From contig JBBSNY010000005.1 of the NCBI GenBank assembly GCA_038260305.1, positions 122,249-186,248 on the forward strand: a DNA stretch of 64,000 bases, written 5' to 3'. Below the pieces are notes generated by a model. That model ran no database searches. It was not told where the DNA came from and worked only from the letters and a program-made list of their open reading frames with translations. This document shows, piece by piece, positions 15,827-24,502 of the stretch. This DNA is from CADCVQ01 sp038260305 (GTDB lineage: Bacteria > Actinomycetota > Thermoleophilia > Solirubrobacterales > Solirubrobacteraceae). Made by a program: the position numbers and the translations under genes. Each line of letters begins with the position of its first letter. Within the stretch, counting starts at the first letter, position 1.

Positions 15827-16479
15827 CGCTGCTCCGCTCGTCCGCGCAACGCGAGCTCCGCCACGTGCAGGTCGCCCGGCGTCGTGATCTTCATGTTCTC
15901 CCGCGGGGTTGCGACGACCCGTACGACGCCGCCGAAGCGCTCGACGAGCCAGGCGTCGTCGGTTGCCGCCGCGAGCACGTCGTCGGGCGCCGACAGCGCG
16001 CGCTCCAGCGCCGCGCGGCGGAAGACCTGCGGCGTCTGCACCGACCACAGCGTCGAGCGATCGAGCGTGCGGGTGACCTGCCCATCGGCGGCCTCCTTGA
16101 TCGTGTCCGTTACGGGCGCGGCCGCGATCACGGCGTCGCAGCCGTGCGACGCGAGCGCGTCGAGGCAGTCCTGGAAGATCCGCGCCGTCACGAGCGCGCG
16201 GGCGGCGTCATGGACGATGACCGGGTCGCCGCTGCCGGCGCGCAGCGCGTTGAGGACCGACAGCGAGCGGTGGGCGCCCCCGACCACGCCGATCGTGCCG
16301 GCGGGCGCGTCGACGCCCTGCGGCAGCGCGACGACGATCTGCTCGACGCCCGCCACGGCGCGCAACGCGTTGATGCTCCACTCGATCATGGGACGTCCCG
16401 CCACGACGACGAACGCCTTGGGCCCCCCGGACCCAAGGCGTTCGCCTTTCCCCGCAGCGACGACGAGTGCGAGTGCTAC
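15820..16479 (-). CDS. ispD: 2-C-methyl-D-erythritol 4-phosphate cytidylyltransferase with non-canonical start
   Basis: This enzyme transfers CMP to methylerythritol phosphate in the MEP pathway. The coding frame is intact back to the CTP-binding loop AAGKGERLG and the conserved PK dipeptide, followed by AGRPMIEW and the DAAR motif. However, between an in-frame TGA inside carD and this loop there is no ATG, GTG or TTG. The first standard start, GTG at 16404, would remove the whole CTP loop. I place the start at GTA (16477-16479), which overlaps the carD TAG as GTAG, mimicking the ATGA/GTGA overlaps nearby and giving 219 residues, normal for IspD. The start is therefore uncertain; the gene identity is not. 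Confidence 0.85.
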   Translation of the reverse strand, partial: VALALVVAAGKGERLGSGGPKAFVVVAGRPMIEWSINALRAVAGVEQIVVALPQGVDAPAGTIGVVGGAHRSLSVLNALRAGSGDPVIVHDAARALVTARIFQDCLDALASHGCDAVIAAAPVTDTIKEAADGQVTRTLDRSTLWSVQTPQVFRRAALERALSAPDDVLAAATDDAWLVERFGGVVRVVATPRENMKITTPGDLHVAELALRGRAEQRC

Positions 16480-17066
16480 TTGGCCACCACGCCGGCGCTG
16501 TCGGCGAGCAGGTCGTCGAGGTGCTGCTCGGCCTCGTCCTCATCCTTGTCGAGCGCGTACATCAGCTCGGAGGCGAGGATCTTCTTGGCGCGCGTGAACA
16601 TCTGCTTCTCGCCCGTCGACAGGCCCTTCTCGTGCTCGCGGATCGCGAGGTTGCGCACGACCTCCGCGAGCTCGTAGATGTCGCCCGTCTTGATCTTGTC
16701 GCGGTTGTGCTTGAAGCGGCGATTCCAGTTCTTGGGCATCTCCGAGACGTCGTCGGCGAGGACTGCAAGAACCTTCTGGACCGTCTCCTCGTCGATGACG
16801 CGGCGCAGACCGGCGACGCCGGCATTCTCGCAAGGAACCATGACCGTCATGTCGTTGTGCAGGATCTTGATCGTGAGGTACTCGCGCTCCTCGCCGAACA
16901 TCTTGCGCCGCTCCTTCTTCAGGACCTGGCCAGCCCCGTGGTGCGGATAAACGACGTTGTCACCGAGCTCGAACTCGATGTTCTCGATGGTGCGGACCTG
17001 CAGGTCCTCCAGCAGCTGCTCTTCGATGGCTTCGGAAATGATGTCCTCCTTGGTTGACGCCGGCAT
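16476..17066 (-). CDS. carD: CarD-family transcription factor
   Basis: The 196-residue protein has an N-terminal RNA polymerase interaction domain (FELGDNVVYPHHGAGQV, then the VP..NAGVAGLR strand) and a helical DNA-binding C-terminal half (NWNRRFKHNRDKIKTGDIYELAEVVRNL, KKILASELMYAL). CarD stabilises the open complex at rRNA and housekeeping promoters. An extra N-terminal stretch (about 30 residues) precedes the usual start of the domain, and the C-terminus is acidic. It occupies the slot between disA and ispD, as carD-ispD does in mycobacteria. Its stop overlaps the apparent ispD start. Confidence 0.95.
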   Translation of the reverse strand: MPASTKEDIISEAIEEQLLEDLQVRTIENIEFELGDNVVYPHHGAGQVLKKERRKMFGEEREYLTIKILHNDMTVMVPCENAGVAGLRRVIDEETVQKVLAVLADDVSEMPKNWNRRFKHNRDKIKTGDIYELAEVVRNLAIREHEKGLSTGEKQMFTRAKKILASELMYALDKDEDEAEQHLDDLLADSAGVVAK

Positions 17067-17108
17067 GGCCCCCCGGGCCCTGACGACTCGCTGTCTGAAA
17101 GCCCTGCC

Positions 17109-18230
17109 CTACGTCTGCAGGTAGCGGTCCACGAGATTGATCTCCTGCAACCGGCGAAGGCCCTCGCGGATGTCCTTCGCACGGATCTCACCGACCCCGT
17201 CCACCGTCTCCAGCTCGACGTCGGTGGCGGCGAGCATCTCGTCGAGCCCGCCGAAGTCGTTGACGATCTGCGCCACGACGAGCTTCGGCAGCCGCGGGAT
17301 ACGCCCGAGGATCCGGAAGCCGCGCGGCGACACGGGGTAGTCAAGGGTGTTGAGCTTGCGGTCGTAGCCGAGCAGCTCGGCGAGACGACCGAAGTCGAGC
17401 AGGTCGTGATGCGGCAGCCGGCCGATCTCCTCGAGCGCGCCGGCGAACGCCTCGTCGGTGTTCTCGGCGAGGTAGTCGTGCACGAGCGCGGCCTTGTCGG
17501 CGGCGGTGCCGACCATCGTCTCCTCGAGCTGCATCTCGATGAGCCGGCCCTCGGTGCCGAGCTCGACGATGTAGCGCTCGATCTCGACGGCCATCCGCGT
17601 CACGAGCTCGGAGCGCTGCAGCACGGTCAGCACGTCGTGCAGGGTCGCGCCGCCCTCGAACTCAAGCGCCGTCAGGCGCGTCGAGACCTGGTCCATGCGC
17701 GTGCGGTACTTGTCGAGCGTCGCCAGCGCCTGGTTGGCCTTCGCGAGCACGACGGGGATCTCCTCGAGGATGTACTTGCCGCCGTCGACGTAGAGCGAGA
17801 CGACCTCGCGGCGCTGCGAGACCGCGATGACGAGCGCGTCGGTCTGCTTGGAGACGCGCTCGGCCGTGCGATGACGCGTGCCTGTCTCCAGCGAGAGGAT
17901 CGTCGGGTCCGGCATGAGCTGGACGTTCGCCATCGCGATCCGCGTGGCGTTCGCGTTCAGCACGATCGCGCCGTCCATCTTGGCGATCTGGTAGAGCAGG
18001 GCGGGCGTGTAGTCGATCTCGAGCTTGATGCCGCCCGAGAAGAGGAAGCTCAGCTCGTCGACCTCGCCGACGATGATCAGGCCGCCCGTCCGCGCGTGGA
18101 CGATGTTGTCGATCCCCTCGCGCAGCGTCGTTCCGGGGGCAACCATCTCCAACGCCTTCACAAGTCGGGGCTCTTGACGAGACTCCAGCTCGTGTGATTC
18201 GTCCCCTACTCGTTGAACCATCCAGCCCAT
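17109..18230 (-). CDS. disA: DNA integrity scanning diadenylate cyclase DisA
   Basis: The 373-residue protein has the N-terminal DAC domain with catalytic MDGAIVL (DGA at 86-88) and GTRHRTAERVSKQT (RHR at 119-121), a central helical spine, and a C-terminal helix-hairpin-helix DNA-binding domain (VDGVGEIRAKDIREGLRRLQE). DisA makes c-di-AMP while scanning DNA for branched structures and stops at lesions. It follows radA by 54 bases, matching the known radA-disA pairing; RadA modulates DisA in other bacteria. All key motifs are intact. Confidence 0.97.
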   Translation of the reverse strand: MGWMVQRVGDESHELESRQEPRLVKALEMVAPGTTLREGIDNIVHARTGGLIIVGEVDELSFLFSGGIKLEIDYTPALLYQIAKMDGAIVLNANATRIAMANVQLMPDPTILSLETGTRHRTAERVSKQTDALVIAVSQRREVVSLYVDGGKYILEEIPVVLAKANQALATLDKYRTRMDQVSTRLTALEFEGGATLHDVLTVLQRSELVTRMAVEIERYIVELGTEGRLIEMQLEETMVGTAADKAALVHDYLAENTDEAFAGALEEIGRLPHHDLLDFGRLAELLGYDRKLNTLDYPVSPRGFRILGRIPRLPKLVVAQIVNDFGGLDEMLAATDVELETVDGVGEIRAKDIREGLRRLQEINLVDRYLQT

Positions 18231-18284
18231 TTTAGCGCGTACTTAGGGAATTTGGCGGGCGGACTTCGCAGCGGCCGGGCGAGG

Positions 18285-19664
18285 CTACGCGGCGGCCCGA
18301 TTGCACCCCGCCGCGGGCAGCACGAATCGCAGTGCCTTGCGCAGCGTCGGCGCCGTCTCGGGCGAGACGACCGTGTGCAGCCCGAACTTCGCAGCCTCCT
18401 CCAGGCGCCGGTCGGGGTGCGCGATGGAGCGCAGCTCTCCCGTCAGGCCCAGCTCTCCGAAGCAGGCGACCGGCCCCTTGCCCGCGTCGATGCCGAGCGC
18501 GACGCCCCGCACGGCGCTGGCGACCGCGAGCGCAATCGCGAGGTCCGCACCGGGCTCCTCGACGCGCACGCCCCCGACGACGTTGACGAAGACGTCGGCG
18601 TTGCCGACGCCGACACCGGCGTGGCGGCCCAGCACGGCGAGCACGAGCGCGAGGCGGTTGCGATCAAGGCCGTTGACGACGCGCCGCGGCGGTACGAGCT
18701 CCGAAGGCGAGACGAGCGCCTGGACCTCGACGAGCAGCGGGCGCGTGCCCTCCATCGCCGCGAGCACGACCGAGCCCGGCTTGCCCGTCGCCTCGGCGAC
18801 GAAGCGGGCGCTGGCGTCGAGGACCTCGACGAGGCCGCTCTGGCGCATCTCGAACACACCGGCCTCGTTCGTCGAGCCGAAGCGGTTCTTCAGCGCGCGC
18901 AGAGTTCGGTACGTGCGCTCACGCTCGCCCTCGAACTGCAGCACGCAGTCGACGAGGTGCTCGAGCACCCGCGGCCCCGCGAGCGAGCCCTCCTTCGTGA
19001 CGTGGCCGACGAGCAGGACGGCGATGTCGTCGGCCTTGGCGACCTGCATGATGCGGCCCGCGACCTCACGCACCTGGCCGACGGATCCGGGCGCCCCGCT
19101 GAGATCGGCCGCGTGCATCGTCTGCACCGAGTCGATGACGCAGACCTCTGGGCGCTCGGCGCGCAGCGTCGCGAGGATCGTGTCGAGATCGGTCTCGGCG
19201 AGGACCGGGACGTCGAGCGCCCCGTCGCGCGACGTCAGCCGTTCGGCGCGCAGGCGGATCTGCGCCGCGGACTCCTCGCCGGAGACGTAGAGCGTGCGGC
19301 GACCGGCCGCCGCGAGGTTGCCGAGCGCCATGTTCGTCAGCGTCGACTTGCCGATCCCCGGGGAGCCGCCGAGCAGCACGAGCGAGCCCGGCACGAGGCC
19401 GCCGCCGAGGACGCGGTCGAGCTCGCCGATCGCGGTCTTCAGGCGCGGCACGCGCGCCGTGCTGACGTCGGCGAGCCGCACCGGCTTGCCGGCGGCGACG
19501 GCCGCTCGCACGGCGCCGCGCGCGCGGGCTGCGGCTGGCGCGGGCGTCGGCGCGTGCTCCTCGACGAGCGTGTTCCACGCCTCGCAACCCGGGCACTGGC
19601 CGTGCCAGCGCACGGACGAGTGCCCGCACGAGGAGCAGACGTGGATCGTGACGGGACGGGCCAT
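18285..19664 (-). CDS. radA: DNA repair protein RadA
   Basis: The 459-residue protein has the N-terminal four-Cys zinc finger (Cys10, 13, 24, 27), a RecA-like ATPase core with Walker A GGSPGIGKST (99-108), the RadA-specific KNRFG motif (LKNRFGSTNEAGVFEM), and a Lon-protease-like C-terminal domain (DVFVNVVGGVRVEEPGADLA ... GELGLTGELR). RadA is a hexameric helicase-like motor that extends recombination intermediates. It precedes disA in the same operon. Length and motifs are standard. Confidence 0.97.
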   Translation of the reverse strand: MARPVTIHVCSSCGHSSVRWHGQCPGCEAWNTLVEEHAPTPAPAAARARGAVRAAVAAGKPVRLADVSTARVPRLKTAIGELDRVLGGGLVPGSLVLLGGSPGIGKSTLTNMALGNLAAAGRRTLYVSGEESAAQIRLRAERLTSRDGALDVPVLAETDLDTILATLRAERPEVCVIDSVQTMHAADLSGAPGSVGQVREVAGRIMQVAKADDIAVLLVGHVTKEGSLAGPRVLEHLVDCVLQFEGERERTYRTLRALKNRFGSTNEAGVFEMRQSGLVEVLDASARFVAEATGKPGSVVLAAMEGTRPLLVEVQALVSPSELVPPRRVVNGLDRNRLALVLAVLGRHAGVGVGNADVFVNVVGGVRVEEPGADLAIALAVASAVRGVALGIDAGKGPVACFGELGLTGELRSIAHPDRRLEEAAKFGLHTVVSPETAPTLRKALRFVLPAAGCNRAAA

Positions 19665-19741
19665 CGCTGCTGAGAGTAGGGCCCGGACCCGACGACTTCG
19701 CCCCCCTCAGGCGCGCCAGGAGAGCTGCTGCGTGTCGGCGG

Positions 19742-20227
19742 CTACGCGGCGGCGGCGGAGACGAGCGTCAGCGCCGGTGCGGGGCGCGGACCGGCGAGCG
19801 CGCGGGCACGCTCCCGCGGCTCCAGCGAGCACGCCGCCAGCAGCGCCTCGACCGCGTCCGGAGCCGTCTCGCGGAGCCGGCGCATGGCCTGCGTCGCGAA
19901 GACGACGAGATGCAGCTCCGTGATCGCGAGGACCGTCGCCGTGTCGTACATCGCGTGGCGTGTCGAGAGCTCGCCGAAGACGTCGCCGGGACCGAGCTTG
20001 GCGAGCGTCTCGCCGGCGCAGCGGGCGAGCCCGTGGCCGCCGGCGATGATCGCGAGATCGTGGTGCAGCGGGCCGCCGAGCAGCTGCCGGTGCCCGGCCC
20101 CGATCCGCAGCTCGGCGGCGTGCGGGGCAAGCGCGTCGAGCTCGTCGAGGCTCAGCGAGTGCAGATGCGTCAGCGATGCGAGGCGGAGGCTCTCCATACC
20201 GATGAGGCGTGAGAAACGGTCGAACAT
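19742..20227 (-). CDS. Cyclic-nucleotide-binding-like (CRP-fold) domain protein
   Basis: The 161-residue product is a single cNMP-binding-like jelly roll: RLASLTHLHSLSLDELDALAPHA, then HDLAIIAGGHGLARCAGETLAKLGPGDVFGELSTRHAMYDTATVLAITELHLVVF. GDVFGEL matches the phosphate-binding cassette region of CRP-type domains, though the usual following R-x-A is replaced by ...TATV. There is no DNA-binding helix-turn-helix, so it is not a complete CRP regulator. A sensor or adaptor role is possible. It sits between radA and a divergent NTF2-like gene. Confidence 0.72.
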   Translation of the reverse strand: MFDRFSRLIGMESLRLASLTHLHSLSLDELDALAPHAAELRIGAGHRQLLGGPLHHDLAIIAGGHGLARCAGETLAKLGPGDVFGELSTRHAMYDTATVLAITELHLVVFATQAMRRLRETAPDAVEALLAACSLEPRERARALAGPRPAPALTLVSAAAA

Positions 20228-20300
20228 CGTTCACTGGTCGTGCACGATCCGCGGCCCTCGCCCGCTCGAACATGCGGCCAGGGCGCCTGTGGCGACGACG

Positions 20301-20306
20301 TATCGT
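20301..20306 (+). promoter_or_regulatory. -10 box (TATCGT) of the gene at 20313
   Basis: TATCGT fits TANNNT and ends 6 bases before the ATG, so the transcript would begin at or next to the start codon (leaderless). No Shine-Dalgarno sequence is present. Confidence 0.5.
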
Positions 20307-20312
20307 GATCTC

Positions 20313-20705
20313 ATGACGACTGTCGTCAAGGCTGCCGAGCGCCTGTACGCCCGCTGGAACGCGGACGGCCTCGCGGTGCTTGGTGCCTACATCGACCCCG
20401 AGGTCGTGCTCGTCTGCGACCCGCTGCGCCCGGAGGAGTCGGCGCTGCACGGGGTCTCGGGCTGGCAGCGGTGGGTCGCGCGCTGGGAGGACGCCTACGA
20501 GGACGTGCGGATCGTCGTCGACGGCCTCGTCCCCATCGACGCCGAGCACGTGCTCGCGCTCGTCTCGATCACGGCGAGCCCGCGCGTCGGCGTAGGAGCT
20601 CTGCACTGGGCCGCGGCACATCTGTGGACGCTTCGCGACGGGCGCATCGCCGGCTGGGCGACCCACCTGGATCTCGCCGCGGCACGCGACACCCTCGCGG
20701 CCTGA
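20313..20705 (+). CDS. SnoaL/NTF2-like domain protein
   Basis: The 130-residue protein is an alpha+beta cone fold of the nuclear-transport-factor-2/SnoaL superfamily: KAAERLYARWNADGLAVLGA at the N-terminus, then a beta sheet DPEVVLVCDP, GVSGWQRWVARW, VDGLVPIDAEHVLALVS and the closing HLWTLRDGRIAGWATH. Members serve as small-molecule isomerases, cyclases or binding domains; no catalytic residues can be assigned. The tail of the gene is partly duplicated in the spacer that follows. Confidence 0.8.
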   Translation: MTTVVKAAERLYARWNADGLAVLGAYIDPEVVLVCDPLRPEESALHGVSGWQRWVARWEDAYEDVRIVVDGLVPIDAEHVLALVSITASPRVGVGALHWAAAHLWTLRDGRIAGWATHLDLAAARDTLAA

Positions 20706-20760
20706 CACCGGACAGCACGGCGTCGCGACACCCTCGCCGCCTGACGCTCGACCGCACGGC
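20685..20760 (+). repeat. 39-bp duplication of the SnoaL-like gene tail
   Basis: CGCGACACCCTCGC starts at 20685 inside the last codons of the SnoaL-like gene and again at 20724, followed in both copies by a GCCTGAC stop context and a diverged ...GCACGGCG end. The duplicated unit is about 39 bases and lies between this gene and the next gene's start. Confidence 0.6.
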
Positions 20761-20787
20761 GCCGCGCGGGCTACCGTTGTCGTCACC

Positions 20788-21183
20788 GTGGCGAGCTGGG
20801 ACGACGTCCGCCGGATCGCACTCGCTCTCCCGGAGACCGCGGAGCGCACCGGCGAGCACCCGCAGTGGCGCGTGCGCGACAAGCTCTTCGTGTGGGACCG
20901 TCCGCTGCGCGCCTCCGATCTGAAGGCGCTCGGCGACGACGCGCCGGACGGGCCGATCCTCGGCGTGCGGGTGGAGCATGTCGGCGTCAAGGACGCGCTG
21001 ATCGGTGACGACCCCGCAGTCTTCTTCACGACTCCGCACTTCGACGGCTATGCCGCGATCCTCGTGCGCCTCGACGAGATCGCGGTCGACGAGCTCGAGG
21101 AGCTCATCGTCGAGGCGTGGCTGCTGCGGGCGCCGAAGCGCGTCGCCCACGCGTACCTCGACGCCATGGCGGGCGCCGGCTGA
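20788..21183 (+). CDS. MmcQ/YjbR-family protein
   Basis: The 131-residue protein, starting at GTG 20788, shows the MmcQ/YjbR pattern: WDDVRRIALALPETAE at the start, RDKLFVW, VRVEHVGVKDALI, VFFTTPHFDGYAAILVRLDEI and a terminal WLLRAPKRVAHAYL. The fold is CyaY-like and the family is often annotated as DNA-binding, but a biochemical role is not established. It is co-directional with the SnoaL-like gene, separated by the 39-bp duplication. Confidence 0.88.
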   Translation: MASWDDVRRIALALPETAERTGEHPQWRVRDKLFVWDRPLRASDLKALGDDAPDGPILGVRVEHVGVKDALIGDDPAVFFTTPHFDGYAAILVRLDEIAVDELEELIVEAWLLRAPKRVAHAYLDAMAGAG

Positions 21184-21192
21184 GTGGCCGCG

Positions 21193-21762
21193 TCACTGAC
21201 GCTTGGCGAGCAGCTCGTCCAGCGCCAGCGCGAAGCCGGGCAGCAGCGGCGACGTCAGCTCCTCGCCGATCTCGAGCTCAAGCGCGACATCGAAGCTCGC
21301 CGCGTCGGGACGGGAGCGGCGGAAGACGAGGACCGTGTCGGCCCGGGTGTCGATCAGCCACAGCTCCCGCAGGCCCCGCTGCTCGTAGACGGATCGCTTG
21401 ACCCCGACGTCGTAGCGCCACGTCGAAGGCGAGCGGACCTCGACGGCGATATCCGGCAGCGGCGAGGGACGGCCGCCGCCGCGACGCGGTCCGCGGCCCT
21501 CCGCATACCACAGGATGTCGGGCGCGTAGACGTTGCGCTCGTTCATGCGCACGTCGAGCGGGAGGATGGGCATCCCGCGTCCGGGCTCGGCGCGCGACCA
21601 GTTCACGAGCGCGACGAGCAGCTGCGTGCAGACGTACTGGTGCTTCGGCAGCGGCGAGTGCACGACGATCTCACCCGCGATGAGCTGAGCCCATCGCGGA
21701 AGGTCGTCCATCGCCAGGTACTCGTCGGCTGTGATGAGCGCCGTTACGGGCATCGCAGACAT
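21193..21762 (-). CDS. Uma2-family (DUF820) putative restriction-type endonuclease
   Basis: The 189-residue product (ATG at 21762; a TTG at 21789 and an ATG at 21753 are alternatives; GAGGAGG lies upstream) has the PD-(D/E)xK nuclease pattern of Uma2 proteins: LPLDVRM, YAPDILWY, LPDIAVEVRSPST with catalytic Asp and Glu, YDVGVKRSVYEQRGLRELWLID. The family is abundant in cyanobacteria and actinobacteria, often in multiple copies, with unclear biological function. It lies in an accessory insert that separates clpC from radA. Confidence 0.88.
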   Translation of the reverse strand: MSAMPVTALITADEYLAMDDLPRWAQLIAGEIVVHSPLPKHQYVCTQLLVALVNWSRAEPGRGMPILPLDVRMNERNVYAPDILWYAEGRGPRRGGGRPSPLPDIAVEVRSPSTWRYDVGVKRSVYEQRGLRELWLIDTRADTVLVFRRSRPDAASFDVALELEIGEELTSPLLPGFALALDELLAKRQ

Positions 21763-21846
21763 CGTAGACACGTCCTCCTCGCGCTCCAAGCGTTCTCATT
21801 GCCTCCTATAGGGCGCGAGCGCGAGAAGTTCGCCCCCCATACGACC

Positions 21847-21870
21847 GAGGGCGACCCGTAGGCCGCCCTC
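21847..21870 (-). terminator. Hairpin downstream of clpC
   Basis: GAGGGCG and CGCCCTC form a 7-bp stem around a 10-base loop, 32 bases beyond the clpC stop on the minus strand and before the Uma2 gene. A short C/G-rich stretch rather than a U-tract follows. Confidence 0.45.
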
Positions 21871-21901
21871 GCATCGATGTTCAGATGAGCAGCCCGCGGC
21901 G

Positions 21902-24502
21902 TCAGTCGCCAGGGGGCTCCTCGACCGACGGCTTGTCGAGCGCGCCGCCGGGCTCGGCCGGGCCGTCGTCGGCCGCGTCGGACGCGCCGCCGCCCACCGA
22001 TGCCGGCACCATCTTCGGCTCGACGACCGTCAGGGAGACCTCGCGGTCATCCTCCTCGGGCGCCTTCTCGACCATGATCGTCGCCCCTGCCGGAAGCTCC
22101 GAGCGCAGCACGAAGTCCGCGAGCGGATCCTCGATGTAGCGCTGGATCGCGCGGCGCAGTGGCCGTGCCCCCATCGACGGGTCCCAGCCCTTGTCGACGA
22201 GCAGGTCCTTGGCCTCGTCGGTGAGCTCGAGCTGCAGCCCGCGGTCGGCCATCGACTCGCGGATGCGGCGCAGCAGCAGATCGACGATCTGGCGGATCTC
22301 CTGCTTCTGCAGCTTGTGGAAGACGATCACGTCGTCGATCCGGTTGAGGAACTCGGGCCGGAAGACCTTCTTCAGCTCGCCCATGATCCGGTTCTTCATG
22401 TCGTCGTACGTGATGCCGGTCTCGTCGTCGGAGACGGCGAAGCCGAGCGGCGTGTTGCGAGCGATCTCGGAGGCGCCGATGTTCGACGTCATGATCACGA
22501 TCGCGTGACGGAAATCGACCGTGCGCCCCTGCGAGTCCGTCAGGCGCCCATCCTCGAGGATCTGCAGGAGGATGTTGAAGACGTCCGGGTGGGCCTTCTC
22601 GATCTCGTCGAGCAGCAGCACGCAGTACGGCTTGCGGCGGACCGCCTCGGTCAGCTGGCCACCCTCGTCGAAGCCGATGTAGCCCGGGGGCGAACCCACG
22701 AGCCGCGACACGGAGTGCTTCTCCATGTACTCGGACATGTCGACGCGGATCATCGAGTCCTCGTCGCCGAAGAGGAACTCCGCGAGCGTCCGCGCGAGCT
22801 CCGTCTTGCCGACTCCCGACGGGCCGAGGAAGACGAACGAGCCGGTCGGCCGCTTCGGGTCCTTGAGCCCGGCCCGCGAGCGGCGGATCGCCTTCGAGAT
22901 GACCTCGACGGCCGCCTCCTGCCCGATGACGCGCTTGTGCAGCTCGTCCTCCATGCGCATGAGCTTGGCCGTCTCGGCCTCGGTCAGCTTGAAGACGGGG
23001 ATGCCGGTCCACATCGAGACGATGTCGGCGATCTCCTCCTCGCCGATGGCCGGACGCTCTGTCTCGGCCTCGCCGGCCTCCCACTGCTCCTCGAGCTCAC
23101 GCTTGCGCTGCGTCAGCCGGCGCTCGGCGTCACGCAGGTTCGCAGCCTTCTCGAACTCCTGCGCCTCGATCGCCGACTCCTTCTCGCGCCGCGTCGTCTC
23201 GATCTCCTCTTCGAGCTCGCGATACACGGGCGGGGAGGTCATCGACTTGATGCGCATGCGCGAGGCGGCCTCGTCGATGAGGTCGATCGCCTTGTCCGGA
23301 AGGAAGCGGTCGGAGATGTAGCGGTCGGCGAGCTCCGCCGCGGCCTCGAGGGCCTCGTCGGTGATGCGCACCTTGTGGTGCTGCTCGTAGCGATCGCGCA
23401 GGCCCTTGAGGATCTGCACGGTCTCCTCCGTCGACGGCTGCTCGACGCGGATCTGCTGGAAGCGACGCTCGAGTGCCGAGTCGCGCTCGAGGTACTTGCG
23501 GTACTCCTCGAGCGTCGTCGCACCGATCGTCTGCAGCTCGCCGCGGGCCAGCGCCGGCTTGAGGATCGAGGCCGCGTCGATCGCGCCCTCGGCCGCACCC
23601 GCGCCGACGAGGTTGTGGAGCTCGTCGATGAACAGGATGATGTCGCCGCGCTGGGTGATCTCCTTCATCACCTTCTTCAGGCGCTCCTCGAACTCACCGC
23701 GGTACTTCGACCCGGCGACGAGCGCCGCGAGGTCGAGGGTGTAGATCTGCTTGCCCTTCAGCAGCTCGGGCACGTCGGAGGTCGTGATCCGCTGGGCGAG
23801 GCCCTCGACGACGGCGGTCTTGCCGACGCCGGGCTCGCCGACGAGCACGGGGTTGTTCTTCGTGCGCCGCGAGAGGATCTGCATGATCCGCTCGATCTCG
23901 GTCTCGCGACCCACGACGGGATCGAGCTTGCCCTCCTCGGCGAGCTTCGTCAGGTTGCGCCCGAACTGGTCGAGCAGCTTCGAGGACTTCTTGCCCTCGC
24001 CCGACGCGCTGCCCGAGCTGCTGGCGCCCGCACCGGTACCCGCGCCGGCGCCCTGGCGGCGACCGCCCGGACCCGACAGCATCCGGATGACCTCGTTGCG
24101 GATCTTCTCGGAGTCCGCGTCGAAGTCGAGCAGGATGCGTGCGGCGACGCCCTCGTTCTCGCGAACGAGGCCGAGCAGGATGTGCTCGGTGCCGATGTAG
24201 TTGTGCCCAAGGCTCAGCGCCTCGCGGAGCGCAAGCTCCAGCACCTTCTTCGCACGCGGCGTGAACGGGATCTGGCCGGAGGTGACCTCCTCGCCCGACC
24301 CGACGATCCGAACGACCTGGGCGCGTACGCGCTCGACGGTGATGTCGAGGCTTTCGAGGACCCGCGCAGCGAGGCCTTCCTCCTCACGGAGGAGGCCGAG
24401 CAGAATGTGCTCGGTCCCGATGTAGTTGTGCTTGAGCGTCCGCGCCTCTTCTTGCGCGAGAACGACCACCTGCCGGGCTCGCTCTGTGAATCGCTCGAAC
24501 AT
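21902..24502 (-). CDS. clpC: ClpC AAA+ unfoldase, ATP-dependent Clp protease ATP-binding subunit
   Basis: The ATG at 24502 has AAAGGA 8 bases upstream, giving 866 residues. The N-domain contains two Clp repeats (FTERARQVVVLAQEEA ... GTEHILLGLLREEEG and ALREALSLGHNYIGTEHILL). AAA module 1 has Walker A GEPGVGKT, a UVR-like coiled segment (EAQEFEKAANLRDAERRL) follows, and AAA module 2 has GPSGVGKTELARTL and a ClpP-type loop region. The C-terminus is extended and acidic. ClpC unfolds proteins for ClpP. Neither CtsR/McsA/McsB nor an HrcA/HspR operator is visible nearby, unlike in Bacillus. Confidence 0.97.
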   Translation of the reverse strand: MFERFTERARQVVVLAQEEARTLKHNYIGTEHILLGLLREEEGLAARVLESLDITVERVRAQVVRIVGSGEEVTSGQIPFTPRAKKVLELALREALSLGHNYIGTEHILLGLVRENEGVAARILLDFDADSEKIRNEVIRMLSGPGGRRQGAGAGTGAGASSSGSASGEGKKSSKLLDQFGRNLTKLAEEGKLDPVVGRETEIERIMQILSRRTKNNPVLVGEPGVGKTAVVEGLAQRITTSDVPELLKGKQIYTLDLAALVAGSKYRGEFEERLKKVMKEITQRGDIILFIDELHNLVGAGAAEGAIDAASILKPALARGELQTIGATTLEEYRKYLERDSALERRFQQIRVEQPSTEETVQILKGLRDRYEQHHKVRITDEALEAAAELADRYISDRFLPDKAIDLIDEAASRMRIKSMTSPPVYRELEEEIETTRREKESAIEAQEFEKAANLRDAERRLTQRKRELEEQWEAGEAETERPAIGEEEIADIVSMWTGIPVFKLTEAETAKLMRMEDELHKRVIGQEAAVEVISKAIRRSRAGLKDPKRPTGSFVFLGPSGVGKTELARTLAEFLFGDEDSMIRVDMSEYMEKHSVSRLVGSPPGYIGFDEGGQLTEAVRRKPYCVLLLDEIEKAHPDVFNILLQILEDGRLTDSQGRTVDFRHAIVIMTSNIGASEIARNTPLGFAVSDDETGITYDDMKNRIMGELKKVFRPEFLNRIDDVIVFHKLQKQEIRQIVDLLLRRIRESMADRGLQLELTDEAKDLLVDKGWDPSMGARPLRRAIQRYIEDPLADFVLRSELPAGATIMVEKAPEEDDREVSLTVVEPKMVPASVGGGASDAADDGPAEPGGALDKPSVEEPPGD

